Below, one piece after another: positions 1-12,483 of a DNA stretch of 64,000 nt. This DNA is from Meandrina meandrites (Eukaryota; Cnidaria; Anthozoa; Scleractinia; Meandrinidae), in the NCBI GenBank assembly GCA_963693305.1, contig OY855908.1, positions 28,895,305 through 28,959,304 on the forward strand, in the 5' to 3' direction. The translations under genes and the position numbers were made by a program. How positions within the stretch are numbered: position 1 is the first letter of the stretch; each line of letters opens with the position of its first letter. Under the pieces are notes generated by a model. That model had not been told where the DNA came from. It saw only the letters and a program-made list of their open reading frames with translations, and ran no database searches.

Positions 1-3000
1 GGGGATTGGAAAGTCCACAGGGGTGGGGGATCAAAGGCCCAGGAAATTCCAGAGAAGCCGATATGGCGGGGGGGTTGTGATAGAGGATAGAGTTTGAAAT
101 TAGGGAATAAGTTTTTTTTCCAGACCAGTTCCATTATAATTTTCCCATTGCAATGCTCAGTTTCTGGTTGTTTGCAATTAACTAGCACAAAAAAAGTTAG
201 ACATGAGTAAATTTACTGTGAATAATTAATCTGACACCTAATAGGTATTATTATTGTGATGATATCTGTTTTTCGTGGACAGGAAAAGGAAGGACAGGGA
301 ACAGATGGTCCATGGTGACTTACAGAATTGCACTTGCAATATTCACTCGTAGTCCAGCAGCTTATGAAGCACTGAAAGGCTACCAAATTTTGAATCTACC
401 ATCAGTGGCATCACTGAAGCAGTTCACATCAGCAAATAAACGGGCTCCTGGGTTGAACCTTCCTCACCTTCATGATGCAAAACAAACCTACACTGCATAC
501 AAAGCAGAACGGAAAGAACAGGGGTTTCTGGAGCCAAAGGACAATGGTGTCCTCATTTTTGATGAAGTGAAAGTGGTGATGAAGGTCCACTGGAATAGTG
601 CAGACAATGGGTGAAATAGTTATCTTATATAAGTTATACTTTTACATATCACTGTAAGGTAGCAGTTAGACTAGATCATGCATGTTGGTCGCTTGCATAA
701 TTGATGGCATGGAATTGGAATGGATGTAAGGTTGTCAAGCAAGTCTTAAGCAAATATTTATATTTATATTAGTTAACCCCCTAAAAACATTGAAGGTCAG
801 GTCATGGACTGAACGATAAAATACATATCAATGGTAGACTTAACACCTACATGACAAAGACTTTGACTGCTTTGGTTTTTTAGCGAGTGCTTGAAAAAAT
901 GAAACCAATAAATTAAGTGGTTGGAAATTTTACACTTATAATAAGTATTTATTCGCAAATGTATATATATTTGTTTAAATTTAGGTTTGTGGGGCATGCG
1001 ATGACAGCAGATGACATGGTGTCACTGCATGATGTTTATGAAGAGCTGAAAGCCCCTAAAACAGTAAAAGCTTCTTATATCATGCAGTTTCTGTGGCGTG
1101 ATCTGACGAGCGATTTTGATGTAATCGGGCCATATTTCAGCAGTGGTAAAGGATTAGAGTGCAAATTCATCATGTCATGCCTCATGACGACTATTCAGGC
1201 GTTCCATATTTATGGTTTCCATACCATTGCAGTGGTTTGTGATGGTGCAAGTGCTAATTTAAAGGCAATTAAGTACCTCACCATGGGGAAAAGTGGAGCT
1301 TATGGAATCAATGAAGATCCCCGAGTGGATGACCCTCATCATGTTAAAACATGGATGATCAATCCTTGGACTGATGAAAAGCTCTTTTTCATTCCCTGTC
1401 CATCACATCAGGTTTTTATAAATTTATGTTGGATTTTTTCAATGAGCTTGAGTGCAATTCTTTAACCATAGGAGACTGATACCAGTTTTCCTTTGTTAAG
1501 TATGTGAAACTTATTGCTTTTGTAACTCTTACATAACTGATAATTTGATAATTGTTAATCCCCCCCCCCCCCCCCCCTCTTCATATTTTGACTTTTAATT
1601 GAGCCAGGTCTTGTTTTGAAGCTCGCCTTTCCTTCAATAGATGTTTGGAAGGGGAGGATTATAAGTAATCTATATAGGAAGTAGATGATTTACCCAATTG
1701 TTATTTCTTTTTCAGTTCTCATAGTTAACAAAATTTTGTGTTGAATTCCTTTCAAGTTGAAAAGCCTTATAGCAGCATTGCACTCCTCTCGTCAAGCAAA
1801 TGGTCACCAAAGAAAAGAATTTGATTTGTATGAAGTTAAGTTTGGTTGGCAAGCCTTAAAAGATCTGTGGAGGAGAGAAATGACACGAGCTAAAGCTGGT
1901 AAAATGAGACGCGTGCCACAGCTATGTTACCGACACGTCTACAGAGACTGCTGGACAAGGCTAAATGTGAAGCCAGCAAAAATCATGCAGGTTGGAATAA
2001 TAACATGAAAAAGTATTGTGTGGTTCCAGAAAATATCCATACCCTCATGGAAGGCATTTGCCCTACGACACCCCTCCCCCACCCCCCAGGAAAGTCCAAT
2101 TTAGCTTCATACACTTTAAATTTTTTTACTCTTAGAGACCCCCCCCCCCCCCCCCCCACCCCTTCCCCAGAATTTCCATTCCCTTTTGTAGGGGGACTAT
2201 GGATATTTTTGTGCACTCTGGCTATTTTCATTGTTAACAAGCAGACAGACACATGAATTTTTAATTTGTGTGATGCTGTTATAGACAATAAATTTTGTCA
2301 TAACATTGTCAATTGAAAAAATTAATGATCACTAACAGGAATGATGCCTGAAAAACTCATGTCAATTTGTTAAAGTTAACACATACTAACAGAAACTGCT
2401 TTATCTTTTTTTTTTCGCTTTTTGAAGCAAAATGCAGTCATTGCTGAACTCTCGGAGTACACTCACAACAATCCAGCAGATGTCGAAAATGTTAAAAAGG
2501 CAATTGAGTACCTTGATGCTTGTCGTCAGCTGTTCGAGAGAGGCATACTGAGCCATGAAAAGGTCACAACTGATCAAAGCATTGTTTTGCAAAACATGTC
2601 AGAAGGGTATGCTTTCTTTGTTGGTTGGGCTGACTATGCCTGGGAGAAAGGTAAAAGTCTGTGGCTTTTCACTAACTTTTAACAAGGAGTTATACATGTC
2701 TCTGACCTGATACAAAAATCCCCAACTTTTCCCTTACCTTGAAAAAATCTGATTCCTGACAGTACTAGTGGCAACTCAAAAAAAGTCTTGGTTTGGATTG
2801 TTTACTTAATATATTATTATTTTGGACCTGTTATCCATTGCACCGTCCAAACGGCACATTAGAGTTCACACAAGATACTGTATCACTATAAAAGTGCCAT
2901 TGACATGTGCTTCAGTAAAAGTTCAATGCACTCCTAGTAATTGCCTCTGAATTGCAAGTGTTACATTCTGTAACTAAAAAAAGGGTTACATAATTTTGTC

Positions 3001-3597
3001 TTATTTAATTTTCAGAACCCAACTTGACGGCATCCAGTCAAAAAGGATTCCTAGCATGGCAGGTCAGTTCCTGTACTACAGTGTACAATGACTAATGTTA
3101 TTTATCAAGTCAAATTTGTTTACAATTTTATTTGTTCCTGGCTGGCTCTACTCAAGGGTCATAAAATGATATTGTTAATACACATTTTGTCAAGAAAAAA
3201 AATAATATTGTTAATATACATTTTTGTCATTAACAATTCTAGGTAAATGTTTTTCAGTTTATTCTTCAAGTTGTTTATTTTCAAATTAGAAGGACTATAC
3301 AATGAAAATAACTTGAACTTGGCTGGTTTTGTAGACATGGGATTTGACAAGACTGATGTATTACGGTTTCACGGAATTTAGCAAATACTTCCTTCAGAAG
3401 TTTCCTGGATATTACATCTGGCCCCTTCGCTTGAATGGCAGTGCACTGGAAACCATCTTCAGCCAGCTAAAATTCAATATGAATGGCCAACTCTCCAGTG
3501 TTAACTACCCAGCAGCTTTGACAACCCTGAAGGTTAAACGCCGCATACATGGCAGGAGGGGAAAGTTTGTTTACAGACGAACACCCATTTATGTTAG

Positions 3598-5860
3598 CGG
3601 AGCTCCAGCGCGCGAAGCGCGCCAGCGGAGCACCATGGGTAAGAAATTTTGGTAAACCATCAAGCCAAGAAAATTTGGTAATCACGTGACCGTACGAGCG
3701 TCCGTCCGACCGTCCGTCCGTCCGTCCGTACAGACTCTGGGGGAGGGGGAGGGGAGTCACAGGACAATTATCGCCTTGGTTACTGTTAAATCTTTGATAT
3801 TGAACTTCCATGTCATGGTCAATTGACAGCTGTCAAAACAAGGTATCCGCTGACCAGTATCACATGACCATATCGCGGGCTCATGTGTAGAGCTAATCGA
3901 GGTGACATCTTTTTTGGAAGTTAACCGCTGACCAGGTAATGGTTTTCCAGTTGATGGCGGGCTCAAGTACTCAGTTTTTTACTTATATTTTTAGCCTGAT
4001 AATTTTATCATCGCGTAAATTCAGATTTAAATAAAGGGCAAGGTAAATAACCGACAAGCTCTGCTTTTAGGCTTGGCTAAATCTATTTTAGAAATAATTA
4101 GTTTAGTTTTTTCTCATGTTAAATGAATGATCTGAACATTTCATTTCAACTTACACGAAGCAATTGTACGAAAAGGCGGCAAATCTTTGGTACGCTGTCC
4201 ACCTTTAAAGCTGAATGAAAGCTGCTGGCTAACATCGATTTTCGTGAATATTTCTCGCTTTATTTACTCATCTACATCATGGAAACTTATGCCAAATGAT
4301 TTAGGACAACCTCTTAACGGGAAGATCCGAAATAATTGCCGATTTGAACATGATATACTGGATATTAACAAGTCAAAAAGAGCGCAATGTGCAGGGTTCG
4401 ACCTACGACTGAGCAAGGCTGAATATCACTGAATTGAGCTCAAACAAAAGTGAATTCAGAGCCGATCAAGTTCACTGAAGTAAAGGACAAAAGACTGTTA
4501 AAGGCTACACCGATGGAAAGAGAGAAATTGATGTTCGGTGATAATTCATATAATGTATATGTCGGTTGTGTTGGACTAAGCTTGCAACGAATTTGCAGTG
4601 TTCGTCTCCGATATTATTGGGCTGGTTTGAAAGCTTATCCCTGCAGAATTTATAAGCCTTCTTCAATAATGAGGTAACAAACGTAAATGTATGCACTGAG
4701 CATAAGCCTAATTTTATATTGAGAGAATTATACTTCATTTATGAATGAATTTGAAGTTGTGTCGGTTTTCAGATCTTCACGTAAATATTTATCAAGCCTG
4801 TTCATGTTTGTACATTTTACACATTTGTTTAGTAAATATTTTGTTTAGACTAATTATTTTCAGTTTTAGTTATTGGAGTTAACTGTGATGTTCATTATTG
4901 GATTTTGAAAACAAATTATTTAGCTTCACGGATCAAAATCGCGATTTCGGCTCGCTTGCATTTGTTTTGTTTCTCTTTATAATATCACTGCTTGTTAGTG
5001 AGTGTGTTGAATTTGCCGGTTTCGTTGCGAGTTACCTGTGCTAGGCTGAGTGGGTTCAGACCTACCGCATATTTACTTACCAGAAATGAAGAAAATTCAT
5101 TCAGTTCTCTACATAAAATTCTCTTAGGTAGTTAGCAACGCGTACGATAAAACAGAATTAGTAAATCATGCAACCAAACCGCAACGAAAAGAAGACGGTT
5201 CAAAACAGTCAAAACATCATTGTAAGCTTATTCTAAGTTAGCGTGCACCACTTTCCAAATCACAAACTGCCACAATTCTTACACAAACACTGCTTTAAAA
5301 TGACTTACATAACCGGCACCATCAATTTGCAGTGTTTGTTTTGCCGCCGTGATTTTCTCAGTTTGCCGTGGCGTGAGTTCATTTAGTTTACTGTGTTTAC
5401 TTTGTTTTTCTGTACGTACTTTGTTTTTGCCTTGAGTTGATTTTCTTGCCCTAACAGTTTTGTAGTAATCAAAACAAGGTCAAGGTTCTTTTTACACTGA
5501 ATAACTCATAGAGGTCCTAGAGGTGTATTACGGATTAGTGTACAGTAAACGTTGTAAACAGTTTTACTAAGATTTGTTTTGCGCCTACGTGCGTACGTGA
5601 GGAACCCAATAAAGTGCACTCGTCAATTTCAATTTTAGAACCTGTCACTAAAGGCAGGAAAATTCAGACGGGTTAATCACGAAATATATTGACGTCGCTT
5701 TCGTCAACAAAATCATGAGAGGTTTTTTGTACCTATATGGGCAACCGTATAAGCTTAGAAATATAGTGTGGTTTCTTATTTGGTAACAATGTAATTTACT
5801 CGAGCAAAAAAAAAAAAGATAAATGGGAGCTCCGCTTTTAGGCCTGCCTAAATCTATATA
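3598..5860. mobile_element. Non-autonomous element with GCGGAGCTCC inverted ends, inserted in the transposase exon
   Basis: TTAG flanks both sides (3594-3597 and 5861-5864), and removing the insert restores the transposase reading frame. The left end reads (G)CGGAGCTCC and is mirrored near the right end by GGAGCTCCGC at about 5827-5836, followed by an AT-rich tail. A GC palindrome (3608-3623) and a (TCCG)n run (about 3700-3730) lie just inside the left end. A second copy of the right-end motif, AGCTC(T/C)GCTTTTAGG, occurs near 4058, so the element may be composite. The short ORFs inside (for example 4187-4432) resemble no known protein and I do not call them genes. Confidence 0.65.
3698..3732. 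repeat. (TCCG)n microsatellite
   Basis: Tandem TCCG units with one interruption, inside the element that disrupts the transposase exon. Confidence 0.8.
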
Positions 5861-5967
5861 TTAGAGAAATTCCCCTCAGAAGAAAATCACGTGTGAAATG
5901 AGTCACTGCTCTTTTGATTCATAGCTGTAAATAACTTGTGGTTATCTTCAGGGTATCTCGTATTTCT

Positions 5968-6249
5968 TTATTGCAGTTTTCAATAACATGCAAACTCTGA
6001 AGTTCAAACCTCAACCAACGGATTATGTTTTTCGCTGCCATCAATCATCTCTGGAAACAGAAGCTCACTTCAGCCAGGTCAAAAGGTCATGTCTGTCAGT
6101 CGTGATTGCTAAATTTGGATCCATTTTTTGTTTCTGTGTTTCAAGGTTCTTTGGCTGTCGCAAAGGTTTTGATTGATGGCAGCGAAAAACCCAATCGTGA
6201 GTTGGGCTTTGAACTTCAGAGTTCACATGTTAATGAAAACCGCAATAAG
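5968..6249. mobile_element. Foldback element with long inverted arms
   Basis: The left arm (about 5968-6047) and right arm (about 6170-6249) are near-perfect reverse complements over about 78 bp, including AACTCTGAAGTTCAAA and TTTTTCGCTGCCATCAATC. About 120 bp separates them. The arms make the 62-codon ORF here an artefact. This is probably a foldback-type MITE; I could not define a target duplication. Confidence 0.7.
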
Positions 6250-7740
6250 CTGAGCGCCCTTGTACAGTAAGCACTTAATGGCCAGAAGGGTAGCAGTGAT
6301 TTTGTTTTCCCCAAGACCCCAAGGTAAAGTGAAGGGAAACATTTAGGGTCAAGGAGAAACAAAACTCACTGTTTCCTGTGGGGCCAGTCATTAAATGTTA
6401 TGTTATACCTCTAACCTCAAAAATAGGTCAAAATAGAATAAACTGCAAAAATTATTTGCTGGATGCCAGCTGGCAAACAAACTTGCTGCAGTTTCAAGGA
6501 GCATAAGTAACCTGATCAAGTATGTGTTGAAAGTTCAAGTTGTTTCTCTAGAGAGTTAGTGAGTTTTGTTCTCCCTAGATAGTTAGTGAGTTTTGACCCA
6601 TGATACCCTTTCCTACAACCAGAAAACATTTTGAGTTGGGAGGTGTGACAATTGAACTATATACTTGGCAGACTTAAATATATATTATTGATTACATTAG
6701 TAAGGTAAAGTGGATATGAACTTGTCACCTTCACAGCATATGTAATGTCTATGATTGTTTAACAAAGATTTGCTTCATTGTTGATGTACAGAAAGTGAGA
6801 GACTAACAGAGCTTTTGTTCAGGCCAAATAAAGTGGCAATAAAAATGAGGTGACAATATTAATGGTCCTTCATAAGGCACGGTTCCACTGTACAGGCATG
6901 TTACTTTGTTGGTGTTTTGTAGTGAAAAGTAGAATTTACTCAAGTAAGTGCATCAACAAATAAATGATAATTTATCAGGTTGACTGAGAAATGTTCAAAA
7001 TTAACTGCTAGACTTAAAATATACTTCTGTTGAAGAACCCATGTGCAATATCAGAATTTGAAGACAGATTTGCATATGTCAATGATTTTTCCAAGGCATA
7101 ATGTATTTATGGTGTTTCGCTGCAGAATTATATGGGTCACCAATTAGTCTAATATGAATTTGGCTGTGAAAGCTGAAATAAACAATCAAGAGAAACATTA
7201 TTATGATCTGTTGAGCAAGAGTAAAAATGAACAATGCATAAGCAAGAACTTGTATTTAAAAATGCATTTATTTTCTTAGGATTAACATAACAGCACAATG
7301 TGTTAACTTAAGTTACATTGTGATATGCTTCGATATGTATTTTCAACAACTGTACATCATACTCTGCTTAACTAATCTATGACTACACATAACTACAAAC
7401 TCGTAGAAGTACTCATCAAATTTACTATTCCTTAACTCTAGCTTTTTGGCAAGTACTCAGCACTCTAGATACTGTACTACTCTACTCTGCCTACCCTCTC
7501 ATCACTACTCCTCACTAATGTAATGTACTCCCTTCAAACACTTTGCTATACACAAGCACTCTACAGTTGCACTCTTTTCTTTCCTATTTCACAAATAAAA
7601 AACCAAGTGAAATTTTTCCTTCTCATGGAACAACTTTATGTTGCTTTGAGGAACCAGACCATGGGTTTTGGTATACAATGTCTGGATTGGATTAAAATCT
7701 TCTCAAAGTTTTAAAAAATTCAGACCCACCTCAACTTTTT
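6250..7740. other. Non-coding stretch, no gene seen
   Basis: AT-rich DNA with frequent stops in all frames. Only short direct repeats are visible, such as two copies of AGTTAGTGAGTTTTG near 6555-6595. Nothing supports an exon or RNA gene. Confidence 0.5.
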
Positions 7741-7750
7741 GAAGAATTAG

Positions 7751-7845
7751 GGTGGTAGAAATACTCCTAGTCTCTTCATGCTACAGAAACTGGGATAAGC
7801 TCTGGCCTGATGGGCCACTTGATTCGTAGGCAAACTTAACCTTTA
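7751..7845 (+). mobile_element. Partial tRNA-derived SINE (3' part)
   Basis: The stretch from GTAGAAATACTCCTAGT through GATAAGCTCTGGCC to GATGGGCCACTTG matches, in opposite orientation, the 3' half of the SINEs at 9539-9793 and 34542-34824. The tRNA-like head is missing. Confidence 0.7.
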
Positions 7846-7894
7846 CTATACCCTCAATATTATTGTAGCATCAACTGAATAAAAATTGGTTATT

Positions 7895-7900
7895 TTTATT
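7895..7900 (-). terminator. Polyadenylation signal AATAAA
   Basis: AATAAA on the minus strand, about 93 nt downstream of the stop codon at 7993. Confidence 0.5.
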
Positions 7901-7992
7901 TATAATTTTCAGTTGAGTGTCTGTTTTCATAAAGGGAAGTAACGTGTTTCTTTGCCTGGGCCAATTCCCCGATGTACATTACATTCAGTAAA

Positions 7993-9406
7993 TTACTTAG
8001 CTACCTTAAGCTTATGTCGCAACATAACTTGTCTGTCTTGTGTTTGTTTGTCGTTGTGTTCTTCTAGGCATTTCTGTGATCGTACAAATTCGTTGCACCT
8101 TATGTTATAGATCTTCCGTAAAAGTCTGTTGAACAGATCACATCTGATGCTCGGGGATATTTTAATACCAAGGCATGTAATTGCTTCAAAAAATTTCTTT
8201 TTAAGCCCAGTGTTACACATCACACGTTGTTCGGCAACCTGCATTGGTAAATGCAATGACTGGTCAAGATACAAGTTATTTTACATGTCATCCTAGACCA
8301 CACTAGTTTTTCAACTGTGTAGTAATCCCTGCAGTGAATGTGTGTATGTGGAAGGAAAGAGCTGATCAGAGTTGATATTAACTTTTTTAACTGTTCAAGT
8401 TTGCAAAGGTATTCCGAATTTATGTATTTCATGTACTTGTACACCTGGCCAAAGGAAATAATTAAATCGACATCATGTCAACAGGGGATGTACATAAGTT
8501 GAAATAAAACTACGAAGGTAAATTTAAAAAAGATAAAATCTTATACGTGAAGCCAAAAACACTATCTGAGAGAGATGTGTCTTGCTACGCTCTAGAACTA
8601 ACCTTGAAGAGCTTTCTACCAAGCAAATGATATCCATGTTGGTTCACGACGGCTCCAAACACCTTCGCAAACGCCCTCAAGAAGGGAATTACTTCCACCT
8701 TCAGCACAAGTAGGTTCCCCTCGTCTAAATTTCTTAAGAAACAAGGAATATCTCTCTTTTCGGCATCCTCCAACTTCTCCAGAACCTCGATTTCTTTACA
8801 CACAATGTTCTTAAGGCTTTGTTTTGATCTAGACAGTGGCCGGGCAATCTTTCGTAAACGTTTTTTAAGGTTCAACACCGCAGCCGAACCTAGCTTTAAC
8901 ATGGAAACATCGTCTTCAACAATGTTCATTCTCTCCATCGTCACATTAATTCTACCTGGCCTATCTTCCTGTCTTTCTCTAACAAACTTAACACAAGCAA
9001 TAAAGACACTCTCCAGAAAACATGATACAACGTTCTTACCCTGCGATGAAATGTCCTTGACGATTCCACTCACTTCCTGACTACCTAACACTTGACGAAC
9101 AAACTCGTACCATCTCACCTGTAGTACCGCATACTTATCACACGATCTACCTTTCCATTTCTCGCCAAAGAAATCAAAAAAGGTCTCACTGCAGCGCTTG
9201 ACAAATCCACGAAACCGAACACTCGATACAAGCGTGTCCACTTCACCCGCCAAGCTCGACTCAAAATAAAATGAAAAAGTTCTTCGAGCCTCTCTGCAGA
9301 CACTGTCAAAAACGTCCTCTTCCATCAGCGCTTTCCCGGCAAGGCATATTGCTCGAATTTTCGTTTTTGTGAGCTTTCTCGCAGCCTTTCCAAGAGCGGC
9401 CGCCAT
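7993..9406 (-). CDS. Uncharacterised two-exon protein, 349 aa
   Basis: Exon 1 is 9406-8603 (268 codons) and starts at an ATG in GC-rich context (ATGGCGGCCGC). It ends at a good donor, TTCAAG|GTTAGT. Exon 2 is 8238-7993 (81 codons plus stop), behind the acceptor CCAATGCAG. The junction is phase 0. The product is basic and apparently all-helical, with several Cys residues and no signal peptide or membrane segment. The second half of exon 1 is rich in Leu, Lys and Arg. An AATAAA signal (minus strand, plus positions 7895-7900) lies about 93 bp after the stop. I recognise no family. Its length, clean splicing and poly(A) signal favour a real gene. It lies outside the duplicated lectin units. Confidence 0.7.
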
Positions 9407-9538
9407 TATTTGCCATCAATCCTCTGATTCCATATTTGGGCAAAAGCATTTCCGTGCTTCTGATTGGTCGGCTAAAAAACCCCAGCATAGTTCCGAACAG
9501 AGAAAGAGAATTTAGACGCTTCTAGGTGATATGCTTCT

Positions 9539-9793
9539 GGCCGGAGCTTATCTCGGTTTCCGTAGCATGAAGCGACTAGGGGTATTTCTACTCCCCCAGG
9601 ATATGTGATGCTAGTCCATCGCAGGGTTACCCCCAGCAGTAAATTCGCCGGTTGTTATTTATACACCTGGGTGGAGAGAGGCACCATTAGAGTAAAGCGT
9701 CTTGCCCAAGAACAACAACGCAGTGGCCCGGCGAGGACTCGGACCTCTCGATCGGGAGTCCAACGTACTAACCATTAGGCCACCGTTCCTCCC
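9539..9793 (-). mobile_element. tRNA-derived SINE
   Basis: Read on the minus strand, the head has a box A (GTGGCCTAATGGTTAG) and a box B (GGTCCGAGTCC), as in a tRNA promoter. A conserved core follows (GTGTATAAAT, AATTTACTGCTGGGGGTAAC, CTTCATGCTACGGAAACC). The core looks like one of the deeply conserved metazoan SINE domains; which one needs a Repbase search. The 3' end is cut at the left border of duplicated unit A. The same SINE sits at the matching position in unit C. Confidence 0.8.
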
Positions 9794-10734
9794 ATACTCC
9801 CGCTAGCTTAATATAGAGAGGGTTTAATTCGCTACAATTTAAGCTTTTGTATGTGGAATAATTCTTACATCTAAGCCATTGGTCACATTTTTCTCTGTTA
9901 ATTTTGGAAGACTTCGAAGGATTATTTTGGTATCCGTCAGACTATTCTATTCCACAGACATAAAAGAGAGAGTGAAATTAAGTTTCCAATATAAATTACG
10001 AATTTCTGCTATTTGCGTTAAAACGTTATTCAAAGCTTTCAAATTTTTGTTTTAAACAAACAGACCTTTCAGCATTGTCAAAAAACAGCCATAAATATTT
10101 AATCAAAAAAGAGAAACATAACATATCTATAGGTCCATTCGTGAGCAGGTGCACTGAATAAGCCAAAATTAAGCCAAGAAAAGCGGCAAGAAAATAAACT
10201 TAACGTATCGTTCCTAACGCGGTCGAATTTGTGTTAGAATGAAAACGTGCCATAACGTTGTAAACTAAGTGGTTGGATGCATGTTTTCGATTTTAAATTA
10301 AACTAATATATTCAAACATTTAAAACCGCTTAAAATATCTCATTTGCTATTCCTTTTTGAATAAGTTGTTATTACAATTCAGTATTGTTTCCCATCGTGA
10401 TATTTGTGCTTTTAAATTCTTTCCCTTCATTGAAACTGTTTAAGTGTAAAGAAAGAAAGTAATAGTTCTTATGCTGATTTATTCCAATGGGTTGCAAACA
10501 CTTCTTCAGAATCATGCAACATATGTCATTGGTGTATCCATTGAAAGTCATAAATAGTTAACTAGAAAAGGGAAATGATCGTCAACATAAAATGTGTATT
10601 GAATCACGACGTCTTTACACAAAGTAATCGATAGTCTTTCAGAGAAACTCTGTAACTGTTAAATTCTTTCAATGAGATTTAAACAGTCTTGAAGTAGATA
10701 GTCTTCTTTATTCTTTGCATAAATATGTTTATGG

Positions 10735-11010
10735 CAAAGTTAAACATCCGCTGCTGTTAATAGATTTGTTCACGTGCGTGGAATATTATTTTGAAATAAA
10801 TTATTGACGCCTTTCCCTATGAGTTCCTTAGAGACTTACAGCGTTTGTGAACTTCCGTTCAATTACTCCCCAACCACCAGTAATTCCTATTTTTGGGAAG
10901 AATGAAAGAGTTATTCCAATATAAAAATTGAAGGGCTTGCCGTAGATATTCTGATATTGGCGCGAAACTTTTGCGCAAGAAGGGATTATGTCAGTTGCCT
11001 AGCAACTCAG
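10735..11010 (+). repeat. Dispersed ~270-bp repeat with E2F-like site and RFX X-box (copy 1)
   Basis: Runs from TATGGCAAAGTTAAACATCC through AAATTATTGACGCC to GTTGCCTAGCAACTCAG. The E2F-like TTGGCGCGAAA is at 10957-10967 and the palindromic X-box GTTGCCTAGCAAC at 10994-11006, about 0.77 kb before gene A's start codon. A truncated second copy (11140-11250) follows without the two sites. Confidence 0.7.
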
Positions 11011-11700
11011 CTTTTTTAATCTAAAATCGCTTAAATAATGGAGGTAATTTAGTTTTGCTAATAGCTGGAGCTGAAGTTGACCAGCTCAAAGTAGAACTGT
11101 GAATGTAAGTAATGCTTCATAAATTATTAAATATATTTATGGCAAGGATGCACAACCGCTGGTGTAAATGGTTTTGAAATAAATTATTGACACGTTTTTC
11201 TTGGACCTCGCTAGAGGCTTCCAGCGTTTGAGAACATTGGTTTTAATACTTTAATATAATGACTATTTTAAAAATGCTCTAATGTTACACGGACGAGAAA
11301 AACGTTTTAAGTGTGAAAAAAGAAAGTAATGGTCTTTATTCTGGTTTATTCCAATAGGTTGCAAAACTTCTATAGAATCATGAAAGATATCTTATTGGTT
11401 AATCCACTGAAAGTCATAAATAGTTAGCTAGAAAAGGGAAATGATCGTCAACATAAAATGTGCATTGAATCCACGACGTCTTTACGCAAAGTAATCGATA
11501 GTCTTTCAGAGAAACTCTGTAACTGTTATATTCTTTCAATATTTCTATAATATGGAGAAAAACTGCGATTTTCAAGATTTGACTGGAATACTTCACTTAA
11601 ATACTTGATAGCGCCGCAGGCACTGCGTCGGTTACTCCACGTGATGTTTAATTATCTTAAGATAAGAGTGACATATTCAGGAATTTAACATAAAAAGAGC

Positions 11701-11709
11701 TATAAAAAG
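11701..11709 (+). promoter_or_regulatory. TATA box of lectin gene A
   Basis: TATAAAAAG lies 69 bp before the start codon at 11770, giving an expected leader of about 40 nt. The same sequence and spacing occur before gene C. Confidence 0.55.
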
Positions 11710-12483
11710 CTTCCTATTCCTTTCGCGTTTATTTAAACTTCACCATTTGTGGTTGGCACGCACCGCGCCATGGCACACCTTCCACTTTTGCTCGTTGTCT
11801 TTCTTTCAGCTCACACAACAATGACGTTTGCTATGGAGAAAAGTACTGACCCCAGTCTTCATCGAAGTCCAACAGGCGACCTTTCTTTTGGTAACTTTAA
11901 GCGAAATCCCTTCCACTACTTATGGGAAAAGAATATAACATGGTCCATGGTGATAGATCAGTTGGACTGCACTTTCCTTTGTGTTGGTAAACCAAAGTGC
12001 TATTCGATTAACGTGGCGGCTCATCGTGACTCAAATGGTCGTTATCTGTGTGAGTTGCTGGCCACTGACAAGTACAGAGCAATTGAAGAATTTCACGCCA
12101 ATGCTACCTTCCATCATTACAGTCCTTGGGTAAGACAAAAATGTTTTTAGTTTACACTTTTTTCAGTTTACTCCGAATCATTTGCAGTCTCTCGGTAAAT
12201 ACAAAGAAAGTAGTTCTTATCACTAACTCTTTTCTTGCGTTATTTTCAGTCTCCATGTGAAAGCGATCCTTGCAAGAACGGTGCCGACTGTGTTCCTGAA
12301 TATGAATTAAACTCCTATCGCTGTCACTGCAAGGGGGGATATCAAGGAATTCACTGCGAAAACAATCTTACGAGAGGTACAATTTCAAAATGTCTAAATT
12401 CCTATTTTTAACTTAAGTCTAAGGAAATCTACAACACTAAGAGACTCAATCGTTTTTCGCGCGACTCCCAGATCAGTGGTTAA

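Larger units (their letters stand above)
283..5901 (+). pseudogene. P-element/THAP9-like transposase gene, multi-exon, broken
   Basis: Partial gene; its 5' exons lie before the window. Exons joined by GT-AG introns in compatible phases are 283-610, 985-1411, 1757-1990, 2428-2650, 3016-3062 and about 3271-3597, with the tail at 5863-5901. The order matches P-like (THAP9-type) transposases: an IFDEVKV strand with a conserved Asp, then CDGASANLKAIK, CPSHQ joined to LKSLIAALHSS, an all-helical insertion, and LRLNGSALETIFSQLK near the C-terminus. The THAP zinc finger is not in view. Two lesions are visible. The frame changes by one nucleotide near 3345-3356, between FDKTDV and YYGFTEF. A 2.26-kb element then interrupts the last exon after the codons for PIYV; frame resumes after it as REIPLRRK and stops at 5899-5901. 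Family assignment is firm. Whether this was a mobile copy or a domesticated gene is open, but the introns are unusual for a young transposon. Confidence 0.8.

Noticed and set aside
1983..2288. Gly-rich minus-strand ORF and Pro-rich plus-strand ORF
   Set aside because: Both come from a poly-C tract in an intron of the transposase gene.
5988..6176. 62-codon ORF
   Set aside because: Formed by the inverted arms of a foldback element.
6540..6600. CRISPR-like or satellite array from AGTTAGTGAGTTTTG repeats
   Set aside because: Only two copies and a eukaryotic context.
8805..9080. Plus-strand ORF over the 349-aa gene
   Set aside because: Antisense shadow of the better supported minus-strand exon.
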